Assembly: GCA_035577685.1 (NCBI GenBank)
Contig: DATLVC010000379.1
Coordinates: 1-16,958 of the forward strand
Length of the DNA: 16,958 nucleotides
Reading direction: 5' to 3'
Origin: CAIYRG01 sp035577685
Lineage (GTDB): Bacteria; Pseudomonadota; Alphaproteobacteria; Micropepsales; Micropepsaceae
Of the stretch, positions 1 to 7,490 are shown in pieces. A program made the translations under genes and the position numbers. Within the stretch, counting starts at the first letter, position 1. Each line of letters begins with the position of its first letter. A model generated the notes under the pieces. That model saw only the letters and a program-made list of their open reading frames with translations, was not told the origin of the DNA and did no database searches.

Positions 1-348
1 ATAGGAGAAGAAACGCGGCTGATGCGGATCCTCGTGCATGTAGCCGATGGAATAAAGATGCACGAGCGAGGACACGCCAGTGACCACGACCAACATCACG
101 GCTGTCAACGCATCGACGCGCAACGTCCAATCGACGCTGAAATTGCCCGACGCGATCCAGGTTGCCAGGCGCACGATGCCGCCATGGCCGAGGAAATTGA
201 CATCGTAAAATGCGTAACAGGACAGCGCCGCCGACACGAACAAAAGGCCCGTGGTCACAAGCTCGGAAGGCCGTGCTCCGATGATGCGGCCGAACAGGCC
301 GGCGATGAGCGAGCCAAGAAGCGGCAGGAAGACGATGGCCGTGTACAT
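1..348 (-). CDS. nuoL: NADH-quinone oxidoreductase subunit L, N-terminal part (cut by window edge)
   Basis: This is the first 116 codons of NuoL, the large antiporter-like proton-pumping subunit at the distal end of the complex I membrane arm. The protein starts MYTAIVFLPLLGSL and shows two hydrophobic helices (about residues 1-22 and 32-50). It then has the family segment around LRVDALTAVM (about 78-87), followed by HLYSIGYMHED (about 98-108), both typical of NuoL/ND5 N-termini. The ATG lies 9 nt after the nuoK stop, as expected in a nuoK-nuoL operon. The full protein is usually above 600 residues, so most of it lies beyond the left edge. Identity is confident from the motifs and the position after nuoK. 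The proton-channel Lys/Glu residues cannot be checked here. Confidence 0.95.
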   Translation of the reverse strand, partial: MYTAIVFLPLLGSLIAGLFGRIIGARPSELVTTGLLFVSAALSCYAFYDVNFLGHGGIVRLATWIASGNFSVDWTLRVDALTAVMLVVVTGVSSLVHLYSIGYMHEDPHQPRFFSY

Positions 349-357
349 CCCTTGCGC

Positions 358-666
358 TCAGCCCTTCATCAGATTGATGTCTTCAACCGCGATGGTGCCG
401 CGGTTGCGGAAATAGACGACGAGGATCGCAAGTCCGATGGCGGCCTCAGCCGCGGCGACCGTGAGCACGAACAGCGCAAACACCTGCCCGACCAGATCGC
501 CGAGATAGACCGAAAACGCGACGAAATTGATGTTCACAGCGAGCAGGATCAGCTCGATGGACATCAGAATGATGATGACGTTCTTGCGGTTGATGAAGAT
601 GCCGAACACGCCGATGGTGAACAGCAGCGCGGCGACGATGAGATAATGCGGCAGGCCAATAATCAT
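358..666 (-). CDS. nuoK: NADH-quinone oxidoreductase subunit K
   Basis: This 102-residue membrane subunit of complex I is the bacterial counterpart of ND4L. It has three transmembrane helices (about residues 4-24, 30-50 and 60-85). Two membrane-buried glutamates are visible: E38 in the segment MSIELILLAVN and E74 in AAAEAAIG. They match the two conserved proton-path glutamates of the family (E36 and E72 in E. coli). Length is normal. The start ATG overlaps the nuoJ stop as ATGA, suggesting translational coupling, and the stop lies 9 nt before nuoL. Nothing about it is unusual. Confidence 0.98.
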   Translation of the reverse strand: MIIGLPHYLIVAALLFTIGVFGIFINRKNVIIILMSIELILLAVNINFVAFSVYLGDLVGQVFALFVLTVAAAEAAIGLAILVVYFRNRGTIAVEDINLMKG

Positions 667-1274
667 GATTGGCTCCCCTGCCCCGGTTTGACGTCGTGCA
701 TTTCGATGGCCGTTGCCGGGCCGCGCGCCACCTGGCGGCTGATGGATTGACGCCGCACGCCGGGCCGGTGCCGCAGCGTCAGCACGATGGCGCCGATCAT
801 GGCGACAAGCAGAATGAGGCCCGCCGTCTGGAAATAGAAAATGTAATTCGTATAAAGGATGCGTCCCAACGCTTCGGTGTTGCTGACGCCCTCAGGAAGC
901 GGATTCGACCGCGCCGCCGGCACCGCGCTGCCAAACGCCCAGGCCCCCACCGCGATCAGCAACTCGCTCATCAGCACGAGGCCAATCAGCGCGCCCACCG
1001 GCAGATATTCCATGAAGCCGCGCCTGAGCGCCACGAAATCGATATCGAGCATCATGACAACGAACAGGAACAGCACCGCCACCGCGCCGACATAAACGAT
1101 CGCCAGAATCATGGCGAGGAATTCGGCGCCGAGCAGCACGAACAAGGCCGCCGCATTCATGAAGGCGAGAATCAGGAACAGCACCGAATGCACGGGATTG
1201 CGCGCGGTGATCACCATCAGCGCAGAGGCGATCATGACCGCGGCAAAGACGTAAAAGGCGATGGCCTGAAGCAT
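663..1274 (-). CDS. nuoJ: NADH-quinone oxidoreductase subunit J
   Basis: This 203-residue integral membrane subunit of complex I is the ND6 counterpart and sits between the quinone-proximal part and the antiporter-like subunits. Five hydrophobic helices can be seen. The signature third helix, GAEFLAMILAIVYVGAVAVL (residues 49-68), is followed by MMLDIDF. In known structures the equivalent helix carries a pi-bulge that changes shape during turnover. The C-terminal tail of about 35 residues is hydrophilic and variable. The stop overlaps the nuoK ATG by 4 nt. Unlike its neighbours, nuoJ is separated from the upstream gene (nuoI) by 108 nt containing a REP-like doublet, so its translation cannot be coupled to nuoI by overlap. 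Confidence 0.97.
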   Translation of the reverse strand: MLQAIAFYVFAAVMIASALMVITARNPVHSVLFLILAFMNAAALFVLLGAEFLAMILAIVYVGAVAVLFLFVVMMLDIDFVALRRGFMEYLPVGALIGLVLMSELLIAVGAWAFGSAVPAARSNPLPEGVSNTEALGRILYTNYIFYFQTAGLILLVAMIGAIVLTLRHRPGVRRQSISRQVARGPATAIEMHDVKPGQGSQS

Positions 1275-1298
1275 GAAGCTATTGGTTCACTCTGGTGT

Positions 1299-1374
1299 CC
1301 TCATGCTTCGACGGGCTCAGCATGAGGCATTGGGGAAAATCACTCGCATCCTGAGCTTGCCGAAGGATGAGAGT
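1299..1374. repeat. REP-like doublet: two inverted extragenic palindromes between nuoI and nuoJ
   Basis: Two hairpins of the same design sit head to head in the only sizeable gap of the nuo operon. Hairpin A has perfect 9-bp arms, CCTCATGCT (1299-1307) and AGCATGAGG (1319-1327), around the 11-nt loop TCGACGGGCTC. Hairpin B has 11-bp arms with one mismatch (1342-1352 and 1364-1374) around GAGCTTGCCGA. The reverse complement of loop B, TCGGCAAGCTC, matches loop A at 8 of 11 positions. B is therefore a second copy of the same element in inverted orientation. This fits a repetitive extragenic palindrome unit. Similar sequences with a TCGACAAGCTCAG-like core are, from general knowledge, common in intergenic DNA of several alphaproteobacteria. 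A role in mRNA stability or partial termination is possible but not shown. Confidence 0.8.
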
Positions 1375-1382
1375 GCGAAGGT

Positions 1383-1871
1383 TCATCGGTACGGGGCGTC
1401 CAATTCAAGGTTCTTGGCGATTTCACGCTCCCAGCGGTCACCGTTCGCGAGCAATCTCGCCTTGTCGTAATAGAGCTCTTCGCGGGTTTCGACGGAAAAA
1501 TCCAGATTCGGCCCTTCGACGATAGCATCAACCGGGCAGGCTTCGGCGCATAGGCCGCAATAGATGCACTTCGTCATATCGATGTCGTAACGGGTGGTCC
1601 GGCGGCTGCCGTCCTCGCGGGGTTCGGCCTCGATAGTGATGCAATTGGCCGGGCACACCGCCTCGCACAGCTTGCAGGCGATGCAGCGTTCCTCGCCTGA
1701 CGGGTAGCGGCGCAGCGCATGCTCCCCCCGGAAGCGTGGGGATAAAGGCGCGCGTTCGAACGGGTAGTTCAGGGTCTTTTTCGGCGCAAAGAAATATCCC
1801 ATCGCCAGCGCGAAGCTTTTGACGAATTCCCAGAGGAAGATCGTACGCGCGGTACGGTCGAGCCAAGCCAT
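1383..1871 (-). CDS. nuoI: NADH-quinone oxidoreductase subunit I (8Fe ferredoxin-like)
   Basis: This 162-residue peripheral subunit carries clusters N6a and N6b and passes electrons from NuoG toward N2 in NuoB. Two CxxCxxCxxxC motifs are visible: C63/C66/C69/C73 (CIACKLCEAVC) and C102/C105/C108/C112 (CIYCGLCAEAC), each followed by Pro. An N-terminal amphipathic helix (about residues 1-30) probably lies on the membrane. Length matches TYKY-type subunits of alphaproteobacteria and mitochondria. The ATG lies 6 nt after the nuoH stop. The Shine-Dalgarno-like GAGGTGA (1873-1879) overlaps that stop codon, with short spacing to the ATG. This ties nuoI initiation to ribosomes finishing nuoH. Confidence 0.98.
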   Translation of the reverse strand: MAWLDRTARTIFLWEFVKSFALAMGYFFAPKKTLNYPFERAPLSPRFRGEHALRRYPSGEERCIACKLCEAVCPANCITIEAEPREDGSRRTTRYDIDMTKCIYCGLCAEACPVDAIVEGPNLDFSVETREELYYDKARLLANGDRWEREIAKNLELDAPYR

Positions 1872-1877
1872 ATCACC

Positions 1878-2921
1878 TCACCCGGGGAAGCGGCCGATGG
1901 CAAGGAGATACCCCGCCATCAGCACCACCCACAGCAGCGACACCGGCAGGAAGACTTTCCAGCCGAGCCGCATCAATTGGTCGTAGCGATAGCGCGGCAC
2001 AATCGCCTTCACCATCGCGAACAGGAAGAAAAAGAACCACACTTTGAGAATAAGCCAGATCACGCCGGGCACGGCGTTGAGCGGCCAGATGTCGACGGGC
2101 GGCAGCCAACCGCCGAGGAAGAGAATCGACAGCATGGCGCACATCAAGACGATGTTCACATATTCGGCGAGGAAGAAAAGAAGGAACGGCGTCGAGGAAT
2201 ATTCGACGAAGAACCCCGCCACGAGTTCCGATTCGGCTTCCGGCAGATCGAAGGGCGGCCGGTTGGTTTCGGCCAGCGCCGAGATGAAGAAAAGCACGAA
2301 CATCGGAAATAGCGGCGACAGCACGAACCAGCCGCGGATATCCGGGCCTTGGGCGCGCACGATGCCGGACAAATTCAGCGTGCCCGCGAACAGCAGCACC
2401 GTAATCAGAATGAATCCGATGGAAACTTCATAGGAGACCATCTGCGCCGCGGAGCGCAGCGAACCCAGAAAGGCGTATTTGGAATTGGACGCCCAGCCGC
2501 CCATGATGATGCCGTAAACCCCTAGCGAGGATATGGCAAAGAGATAGAGAATCCCGACATTGATGTCGGCGATCACCCAGCCATTATCGAGCGGCACCAC
2601 CGCCCAGGCGGACAGCGCTAAGGTCGCCGATAGAATCGGTGCCAGGAAGAAGACGCCTTTGTTGGCGCCGGCCGGGATAACGATTTCCTTGAAGACGAAT
2701 TTGATGAGATCCGCGAAGCTTTGTAAGAGGCCGAAAGCACCGACAACATTGGGGCCACGGCGCATCTGCACGGCTGCCCAGACCTTGCGGTCGAACAGCA
2801 GGATATAGGCCAGCATGACCAGCAGGCTGACCGTCAGAATCAGAATCACGATCACCTGCGAAAGCAGCCATGCGACTCCGTAGGGAAGGCCGAGGCTCTG
2901 AAAGGCCTGAACGAAGATCAT
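1878..2921 (-). CDS. nuoH: NADH-quinone oxidoreductase subunit H
   Basis: This 347-residue membrane subunit is the ND1 counterpart. It forms the quinone tunnel and anchors the peripheral arm. About eight transmembrane helices are seen. Family motifs include AAVQMRRGPNVVG (residues 49-61) and the acidic loop ETNRPPFDLPEAESELVAGF (218-237), the conserved segment lining the quinone chamber and the first proton-path region. The start MIFVQAFQSLG at 2921 gives the normal family length and lies 4 nt after the nuoG stop. The reading frame stays open further upstream, but that would run through nuoG coding sequence and is not credible. The stop lies 6 nt before nuoI. Confidence 0.97.
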   Translation of the reverse strand: MIFVQAFQSLGLPYGVAWLLSQVIVILILTVSLLVMLAYILLFDRKVWAAVQMRRGPNVVGAFGLLQSFADLIKFVFKEIVIPAGANKGVFFLAPILSATLALSAWAVVPLDNGWVIADINVGILYLFAISSLGVYGIIMGGWASNSKYAFLGSLRSAAQMVSYEVSIGFILITVLLFAGTLNLSGIVRAQGPDIRGWFVLSPLFPMFVLFFISALAETNRPPFDLPEAESELVAGFFVEYSSTPFLLFFLAEYVNIVLMCAMLSILFLGGWLPPVDIWPLNAVPGVIWLILKVWFFFFLFAMVKAIVPRYRYDQLMRLGWKVFLPVSLLWVVLMAGYLLAIGRFPG

Positions 2922-2925
2922 CCCC

Positions 2926-5049
2926 CTACTCCGCTGCCATCTGGGTGCGCTGAACGAAGAGCCGAGAGCATTCCGCCATGGTCTCGCTCGCGCGCGCGAT
3001 TGGATTGCTGAGATAGAAATCGCCGATCGGCGAGGTGAGCGGCCGGCTTGCATCGACAGGCCCCGCCGCTCCGATGGCGTTCCAGATTGCGGGGTCCGCG
3101 CCGGGCGAAGGGGGCGCGATATCGCGCGCGGCCAAATGTGGAGCATCGGCAATGATGGCCCGCCGTAAGGCTTCGATATCATCGTAAGGAAGGCGCTTGC
3201 CTGCCACATCGGACAGCGCGCGAAAGATCGCCCAATCCTCCTTGGCGGCGCCCGGCGGGAAGGTGGCGCGATTGGCAAGCTGCACCCGCCCTTCGCTGTT
3301 CACATAAAGGCCGGATTTTTCGGTGTAGGCGGCACCGGGAAGAATGACGTCGGCGCGGTGGGCACCGGCATCGCCATGCGTGCCCTGATAGATCACGAAG
3401 GCGCGTCCCAGCCAGCCTGCGTCAATCTCATCTGCCCCAAGGAGATAAACGACTTCAATCTCTCCCTTGCCCGCGCCGTCGAGGATGCCGGCAATATCGC
3501 GCCCGCCGGCACCGGGCACGAAGCCGATATCGAGCGCGCCCACGCGAGCAGCGGCGGTATGCAGCACGTTGAAACCGTTCCAACCGCCTTCGGCCGCCGA
3601 ACCCGCCGGTCCAATCATGCCGGTGGATGAAGCAATGCGCGCCGCCAGATTCAAAATCGCCGCGCCGTCGGAACGCGCAAGGGCACCCTGCCCCACGATC
3701 AGCATCGGCCGCTTCGCATCCTTCAGCACTTGCGCGATGGGGTGCGTTCCGGCGGCGATCTCTTCCAGCACGCCAGGCGTTGCGCCCAATTGCTCCACCG
3801 GATAGGTCAAGTCATAGGCCGCGCCGACATTGGCGATTTTGAGATTGCCGTTCAGCCAGGTCTTGCGGATGCGCCCGTTCAACACCGGCGCTTCCCAGCG
3901 CGGATTGGTGCCGATCAACAGCAGCGCATCGGCGGCTTCCACACCCTGGAAGGTCGTGTTGAACAAATAACCCTGGCGCGGATTGGCCGCCAGTTTCGCG
4001 CCGTCCTGGCGGCAATCGAGATTGGCGACTCCGAAGGCGTGCATCAAATCCTTCAGCGCCTTGATCTCTTCAACCGCGGCAAGATCGCCCACGATGGCGG
4101 CGATCTTCTGCGGCGCCGTTGTCTTCAATTTCGAGGCAACGACATCGAACGCTTCGGCCCAACTCGCCGGCTGAAGCTTGCCGTCCCGGCGCACATAGGG
4201 CTGATCCAGACGCTGGCGCTTCAGCCCATCCCACACGAAGCGGGATTTGTCGCCCAGCCATTCCTCGTTCACCGCCTCATTCACACGCGGCAGGAACCGC
4301 ATCACCTCACGGCCGCGCGAATCGACGCGGATGTTGCAGCCCATCGCATCCATCACGTCGATGCTTTCGGTCTTGCGCAATTCCCAGGGCCGCGCCGTGA
4401 AGGAATAAGGCTTCGACAGCAGCGCTCCGACCGGGCAGAGATCGATGACATTGCCCGACAATTCGGACTCGATGGCCTTTTCGAGATAGGTGGTGACTTC
4501 CATGTCTTCGCCGCGGCCGGTCGCACCCAAATCCGGCACGCCTGCGACTTCCGTCGCAAAGCGAATGCAGCGCGTACAATGGATGCAGCGGGTCATGCTG
4601 GTCTTGACCAGCGGCCCCATATATTTGTCTTCGACCGCGCGCTTGTACTCGCGATAGCGGTTGAAGGCGGCGCGGCCATAGCCCATCGCCTGATCCTGCA
4701 GATCGCATTCGCCACCCTGATCGCAGATCGGGCAATCGAGCGGATGATTGATCAGCAGGAATTCCATCACGCCTTCGCGTGCTTTTCTGGCAACCGGCGA
4801 ATTGGTGTTGATCTTCGCCGGCGTGCCGTCGCGATTGGACGGGATGTCGCGGACCTGCAGCGCGCAGGAGGCTTGCGGCTTGGGCGAGCCCACCCATTCC
4901 ACCAGGCACATGCGGCAATTGCCGGCGATCGACAGCCGCTCGTGGTAGCAGAAGCGCGGAATCTCCGCGCCCGCCATCTCGCAAGCCTGGAGCAAGGTCA
5001 GCGTGGGATCGGCGTCGATTTCCTTGCCGTCGATGATGAGCTTGGCCAT
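2926..5049 (-). CDS. nuoG: NADH-quinone oxidoreductase subunit G
   Basis: This 707-residue subunit is the largest of the peripheral arm (75-kDa type). Its N-terminal 220 residues hold all expected ligands: N1b (C34, C45, C48, C62), N5 (H102, C106, C109, C115) and N4 (C155, C158, C161, C205). The rest is a degenerate molybdopterin-oxidoreductase domain. No extra four-Cys N7 motif is visible, in line with the mitochondrial/alphaproteobacterial type. I chose the ATG at 5049 (MAKLIIDGKEID) because the ferredoxin fold begins there. The longer open frame to 5139 would overlap the preceding gene by about 85 nt and adds an unrelated 30 residues. The gap to the upstream gene is 5 nt and to nuoH is 4 nt. 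Confidence 0.97.
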   Translation of the reverse strand: MAKLIIDGKEIDADPTLTLLQACEMAGAEIPRFCYHERLSIAGNCRMCLVEWVGSPKPQASCALQVRDIPSNRDGTPAKINTNSPVARKAREGVMEFLLINHPLDCPICDQGGECDLQDQAMGYGRAAFNRYREYKRAVEDKYMGPLVKTSMTRCIHCTRCIRFATEVAGVPDLGATGRGEDMEVTTYLEKAIESELSGNVIDLCPVGALLSKPYSFTARPWELRKTESIDVMDAMGCNIRVDSRGREVMRFLPRVNEAVNEEWLGDKSRFVWDGLKRQRLDQPYVRRDGKLQPASWAEAFDVVASKLKTTAPQKIAAIVGDLAAVEEIKALKDLMHAFGVANLDCRQDGAKLAANPRQGYLFNTTFQGVEAADALLLIGTNPRWEAPVLNGRIRKTWLNGNLKIANVGAAYDLTYPVEQLGATPGVLEEIAAGTHPIAQVLKDAKRPMLIVGQGALARSDGAAILNLAARIASSTGMIGPAGSAAEGGWNGFNVLHTAAARVGALDIGFVPGAGGRDIAGILDGAGKGEIEVVYLLGADEIDAGWLGRAFVIYQGTHGDAGAHRADVILPGAAYTEKSGLYVNSEGRVQLANRATFPPGAAKEDWAIFRALSDVAGKRLPYDDIEALRRAIIADAPHLAARDIAPPSPGADPAIWNAIGAAGPVDASRPLTSPIGDFYLSNPIARASETMAECSRLFVQRTQMAAE

Positions 5050-5054
5050 TGCCG

Positions 5055-5582
5055 CTATTGTCCGGTGAATCGGGTGGAAGGATCGTAGCGCGAAATGCAA
5101 TCGTGCATTTGCAGCCAGTCCGACGAATTGTTCAGGCAATACATCGCGAGTTCCGCCTTCGAATCGAAGGACTGATCCACCGGCTGGCCGGTCGCGGGAT
5201 CGATGTTCGGTTCGGCATTCGGATCGGCGTTGGGATCGGAATCGGTGGGATTGTCCTCGGCCAGCTCTTCGGCGTTTTCGATCTGCGCCGGGTCGATGGC
5301 GCCATTGGTGATGAACCCGTTCAATCCCATCCAGGCGATGACGAATTCACCGGCCTGATTTTCGTCGTTTTGACATTCGGCCATATTGGCGGCGGTTGCA
5401 CCCTGCGCCTTGCACATCTGGTCGATCGTGGGAATTTTCAGCCCATTCGAACTCGGCTGCGACGCGCTTTGTTGGGCGTCCGGATGCGGATTCGCATAAT
5501 AGGCAATTGTGAAGAAGCCGCCCGCCGCAAACATCAGCCCGCCGCCCACGATGGCTGCCGTGATGTTCCTGCGGTTCTCCAT
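5055..5582 (-). CDS. Membrane-anchored twin CX12C protein in the nuo operon, function unknown
   Basis: I do not recognise this 175-residue protein. The N-terminus MENRRN is followed by one hydrophobic helix (about residues 7-30). The basic N-terminus suggests N-in, so residues 31-175 would face the periplasm. Four cysteines form two equally spaced pairs, C57/C70 and C149/C162, both CX12C. The first pair leads into a helix-like stretch ending EFVIAWMGLNGFI. Between the pairs is an acidic Asn/Pro/Asp linker (about 100-137) with a four-unit repeat. ATG 5582 lies 5 nt after the nuoF stop and the stop is 5 nt before nuoG, so it is co-expressed with complex I. A complex I accessory or assembly factor is possible by context only. 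A weak alternative is a LprI/DUF1311-like disulfide helical hairpin. Confidence 0.85.
   Translation of the reverse strand: MENRRNITAAIVGGGLMFAAGGFFTIAYYANPHPDAQQSASQPSSNGLKIPTIDQMCKAQGATAANMAECQNDENQAGEFVIAWMGLNGFITNGAIDPAQIENAEELAEDNPTDSDPNADPNAEPNIDPATGQPVDQSFDSKAELAMYCLNNSSDWLQMHDCISRYDPSTRFTGQ
5190..5237 (-). repeat. Four 12-nt coding repeats (DPNA-type tetrapeptides)
   Basis: In the twin CX12C gene, residues 116-131 read DPNA-DPNA-EPNI-DPAT. The coding units are GATCCCAACGCC, GATCCGAATGCC, GAACCGAACATC and GATCCCGCGACC. The first two differ at two wobble positions, and divergence grows along the run. It forms part of a flexible acidic linker between the two cysteine pairs. Such a run can change length by slippage, so copy number may vary between strains. 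Confidence 0.7.
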
Positions 5583-5587
5583 GGCCG

Positions 5588-6883
5588 TCACTCCGCTGCC
5601 TGGGGCATGGCGTCGGTGCCGGCTTTGCGCGCGGCGATACGCCGTTCGATTTCGGGGCGGAAATGCCGGATCAAGCCCTGGATCGGCCACGCCGCCGCAT
5701 CCCCGAGCGCACAAATAGTATGACCTTCGATCTCCTTGCTGACTTCCTGCAGCAAATCGATTTCCGGCACGACCGCATCGCCGACAACGAGGCGGTCCAT
5801 CACCCGGCGCATCCAGCCGCAGCCCTCGCGGCAGGGTGTGCACTGGCCGCAGGATTCATGCTGATAGAATGCCGCCAGCCTCGCGATGGCCTTCACCACA
5901 TCGGTGGACTTGTCCATCACGATGACCGCGGCTGTGCCGAGACCCGACTGCACCTCGCGCAGCGCGTCGAAATCCATCAGCACGTTGTCGCACACCGATT
6001 TGGGGATCAGCGGCACCGATGCGCCCCCCGGAATCACCGCGAGCAGATTGTCCCAGCCGCCGCGCACACCGCCCGCATGTTTGTCGATCAGTTCGCGCAT
6101 GGGAATGCCCATGGCCTCTTCGACATTGCAGGGCTTGTTCACGTGACCGGAAATGCAGAATACTTTGGTGCCGACATTGTTGGGCCGGCCGATGGAGGAA
6201 AACCATTCGGCGCCGCGGCGCAAAATCGTGGGCGCAACGGCAATGGATTCCACATTGTTGACCGTGGTGGGGCAGCCATAGAGCCCGACATTGGCCGGAA
6301 AGGGCGGCTTCAGCCGCGGCATCCCCTTCTTGCCTTCCAGGCTTTCGAGCAGCGCGGTTTCTTCGCCGCAGATATAGGCGCCCGCGCCGTGATGAAGATA
6401 AAGATCGAAATCCCAGCCATGGATGTTGTTCTTGCCGATCAGCCGCGCGTCGTAGGCCTGATCGATGGCGGCCTGCAGAACTTCACGCTCGCGCAGGAAT
6501 TCGCCGCGGATGTAGATGTAACAAGTATGCGCGCGCATCGCGAAGGACGCGATCAGGCAGCCTTCGACCAGGCTTTGCGGATCATGCCGCATGATGTCCC
6601 GGTCCTTGCAGGTGCCGGGTTCGGATTCATCGGCATTCACGACCAGATAATGCGGCCGCTCCTTTACCTCCTTGGGCATGAAGGACCATTTGAGACCGGT
6701 CGGAAATCCCGCGCCGCCGCGTCCGCGCAGGCCCGATTTCTTCATGATGTCGACAATAGCTTCGGGCCCTTTTTCGAGGATCGCCTTGGTGCCATCCCAC
6801 CAGCCGCGCGCGCGGGCCGCCTCCAAGCCCCAATCGTGGAAGCCGTAGAGGTTCGTGAAGATACGATCTTTGTCGGCGAGCAT
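5588..6883 (-). CDS. nuoF: NADH-quinone oxidoreductase subunit F (FMN and NADH site)
   Basis: This 431-residue subunit oxidises NADH, holds FMN and carries cluster N3. Visible motifs are the glycine-rich GLRGRGGAGFPTGLKW (51-66), the conserved ESEPGTCKDR (87-96), ICGEETALLESLEG (171-184), and the N3 ligands C345, C348, C351 (ESCGQCTPC) and C391 (TICALGDAA). Length is typical. Its ATG at 6883 shares one base with the nuoE stop (TAATG), giving tight coupling with its partner in the 51/24-kDa subcomplex. The short C-terminal tail AGTDAMPQAAE is variable in the family. No defects seen. Confidence 0.98.
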   Translation of the reverse strand: MLADKDRIFTNLYGFHDWGLEAARARGWWDGTKAILEKGPEAIVDIMKKSGLRGRGGAGFPTGLKWSFMPKEVKERPHYLVVNADESEPGTCKDRDIMRHDPQSLVEGCLIASFAMRAHTCYIYIRGEFLREREVLQAAIDQAYDARLIGKNNIHGWDFDLYLHHGAGAYICGEETALLESLEGKKGMPRLKPPFPANVGLYGCPTTVNNVESIAVAPTILRRGAEWFSSIGRPNNVGTKVFCISGHVNKPCNVEEAMGIPMRELIDKHAGGVRGGWDNLLAVIPGGASVPLIPKSVCDNVLMDFDALREVQSGLGTAAVIVMDKSTDVVKAIARLAAFYQHESCGQCTPCREGCGWMRRVMDRLVVGDAVVPEIDLLQEVSKEIEGHTICALGDAAAWPIQGLIRHFRPEIERRIAARKAGTDAMPQAAE

Positions 6884-7482
6884 TATCCGACCTCTTTCAA
6901 TGTCGTCGCGCCGCCTTCGGGCTCCGATGAGCGGCGGCTGTTCTGCGGTCCCACCTTCGGCTGCTCGCCACGGCGAATGGCGGCCAGGATGGATTCCATC
7001 TTCGGCCCGTCGAGATCCTCAAACGGGTCCTTATCGATGAGGATCATCGGCGCATTCACGCAGGCGCCCAGACACTCCATCTCGACCCAGGAGAATTTGC
7101 CATCGGCGGAAATCGCGCCCTGATGCGGGTGGATGTTCTTCTTGCAGGCCGCCACGACATCGTCCGAGCCACGCAACCAGCACGGCGTGGTGGTGCAGAC
7201 CTGAACCAAATGTTCGCCGACAGGATGCAGATTGAACATGGTGTAGAAGGTCGCCACTTCGAGCACGCGCACCGACGCCATGCCGAGCATGCGCGCCACC
7301 TCTTCAATCATCGGCTTGGTGACCCAGCCCTCTTGCTCCTGACCGCGCCAGAGAATGGGGATCACGGCCGAAGCCTGGCGGCCGGGCGGATATTTCTTGA
7401 TCTGCTCGGCGCACCAGGCTGCGTTCTCCGCGGTGAACGCGAAGCTTGCGGGTTGATGTTCGGCGAGGCGACGCAAAGCCAT
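6883..7482 (-). CDS. nuoE: NADH-quinone oxidoreductase subunit E (2Fe-2S)
   Basis: This 199-residue thioredoxin-fold subunit pairs with NuoF and carries the 2Fe-2S cluster N1a. Its ligands are C96, C101 (CTTTPC), C137 and C141 (CLGAC). The ASVRVLEVATFYTMF segment (69-83) is characteristic. The tail after about residue 172 contains VGPQNSRRSSEPEGG and TTL, a hydrophilic extension known in alphaproteobacterial homologues. The ATG is 8 nt after the stop of the NTF2-like gene, with AGGA as the likely ribosome-binding site. The stop overlaps the nuoF start by one base. Confidence 0.97.
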   Translation of the reverse strand: MALRRLAEHQPASFAFTAENAAWCAEQIKKYPPGRQASAVIPILWRGQEQEGWVTKPMIEEVARMLGMASVRVLEVATFYTMFNLHPVGEHLVQVCTTTPCWLRGSDDVVAACKKNIHPHQGAISADGKFSWVEMECLGACVNAPMILIDKDPFEDLDGPKMESILAAIRRGEQPKVGPQNSRRSSEPEGGATTLKEVG

Positions 7483-7490
7483 TGTCTGTC

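Noticed and set aside
1273..1470. Small plus-strand frame over the nuoI-nuoJ gap
   Set aside because: It is made of REP-like repeat sequence plus antisense nuoI. The LRRAQHEA and LSLPKDE peptides are typical of spurious calls.
3730..5088. Long plus-strand open frame antisense to nuoG (over 450 codons)
   Set aside because: It is His/Arg-rich with no recognisable domain and mirrors a certain gene. GC-rich codon use leaves such frames open by chance.
5583..5843. Upstream extension of the twin CX12C protein to 262 residues
   Set aside because: It would overlap nuoF by more than 250 nt and adds Arg-rich out-of-frame nuoF sequence. ATG 5582 is placed 5 nt after the nuoF stop.
5663..7123. Long plus-strand open frame antisense to nuoF and nuoE
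   Set aside because: The translation lacks any family motif, while the minus strand encodes NuoF/NuoE with all cluster ligands.
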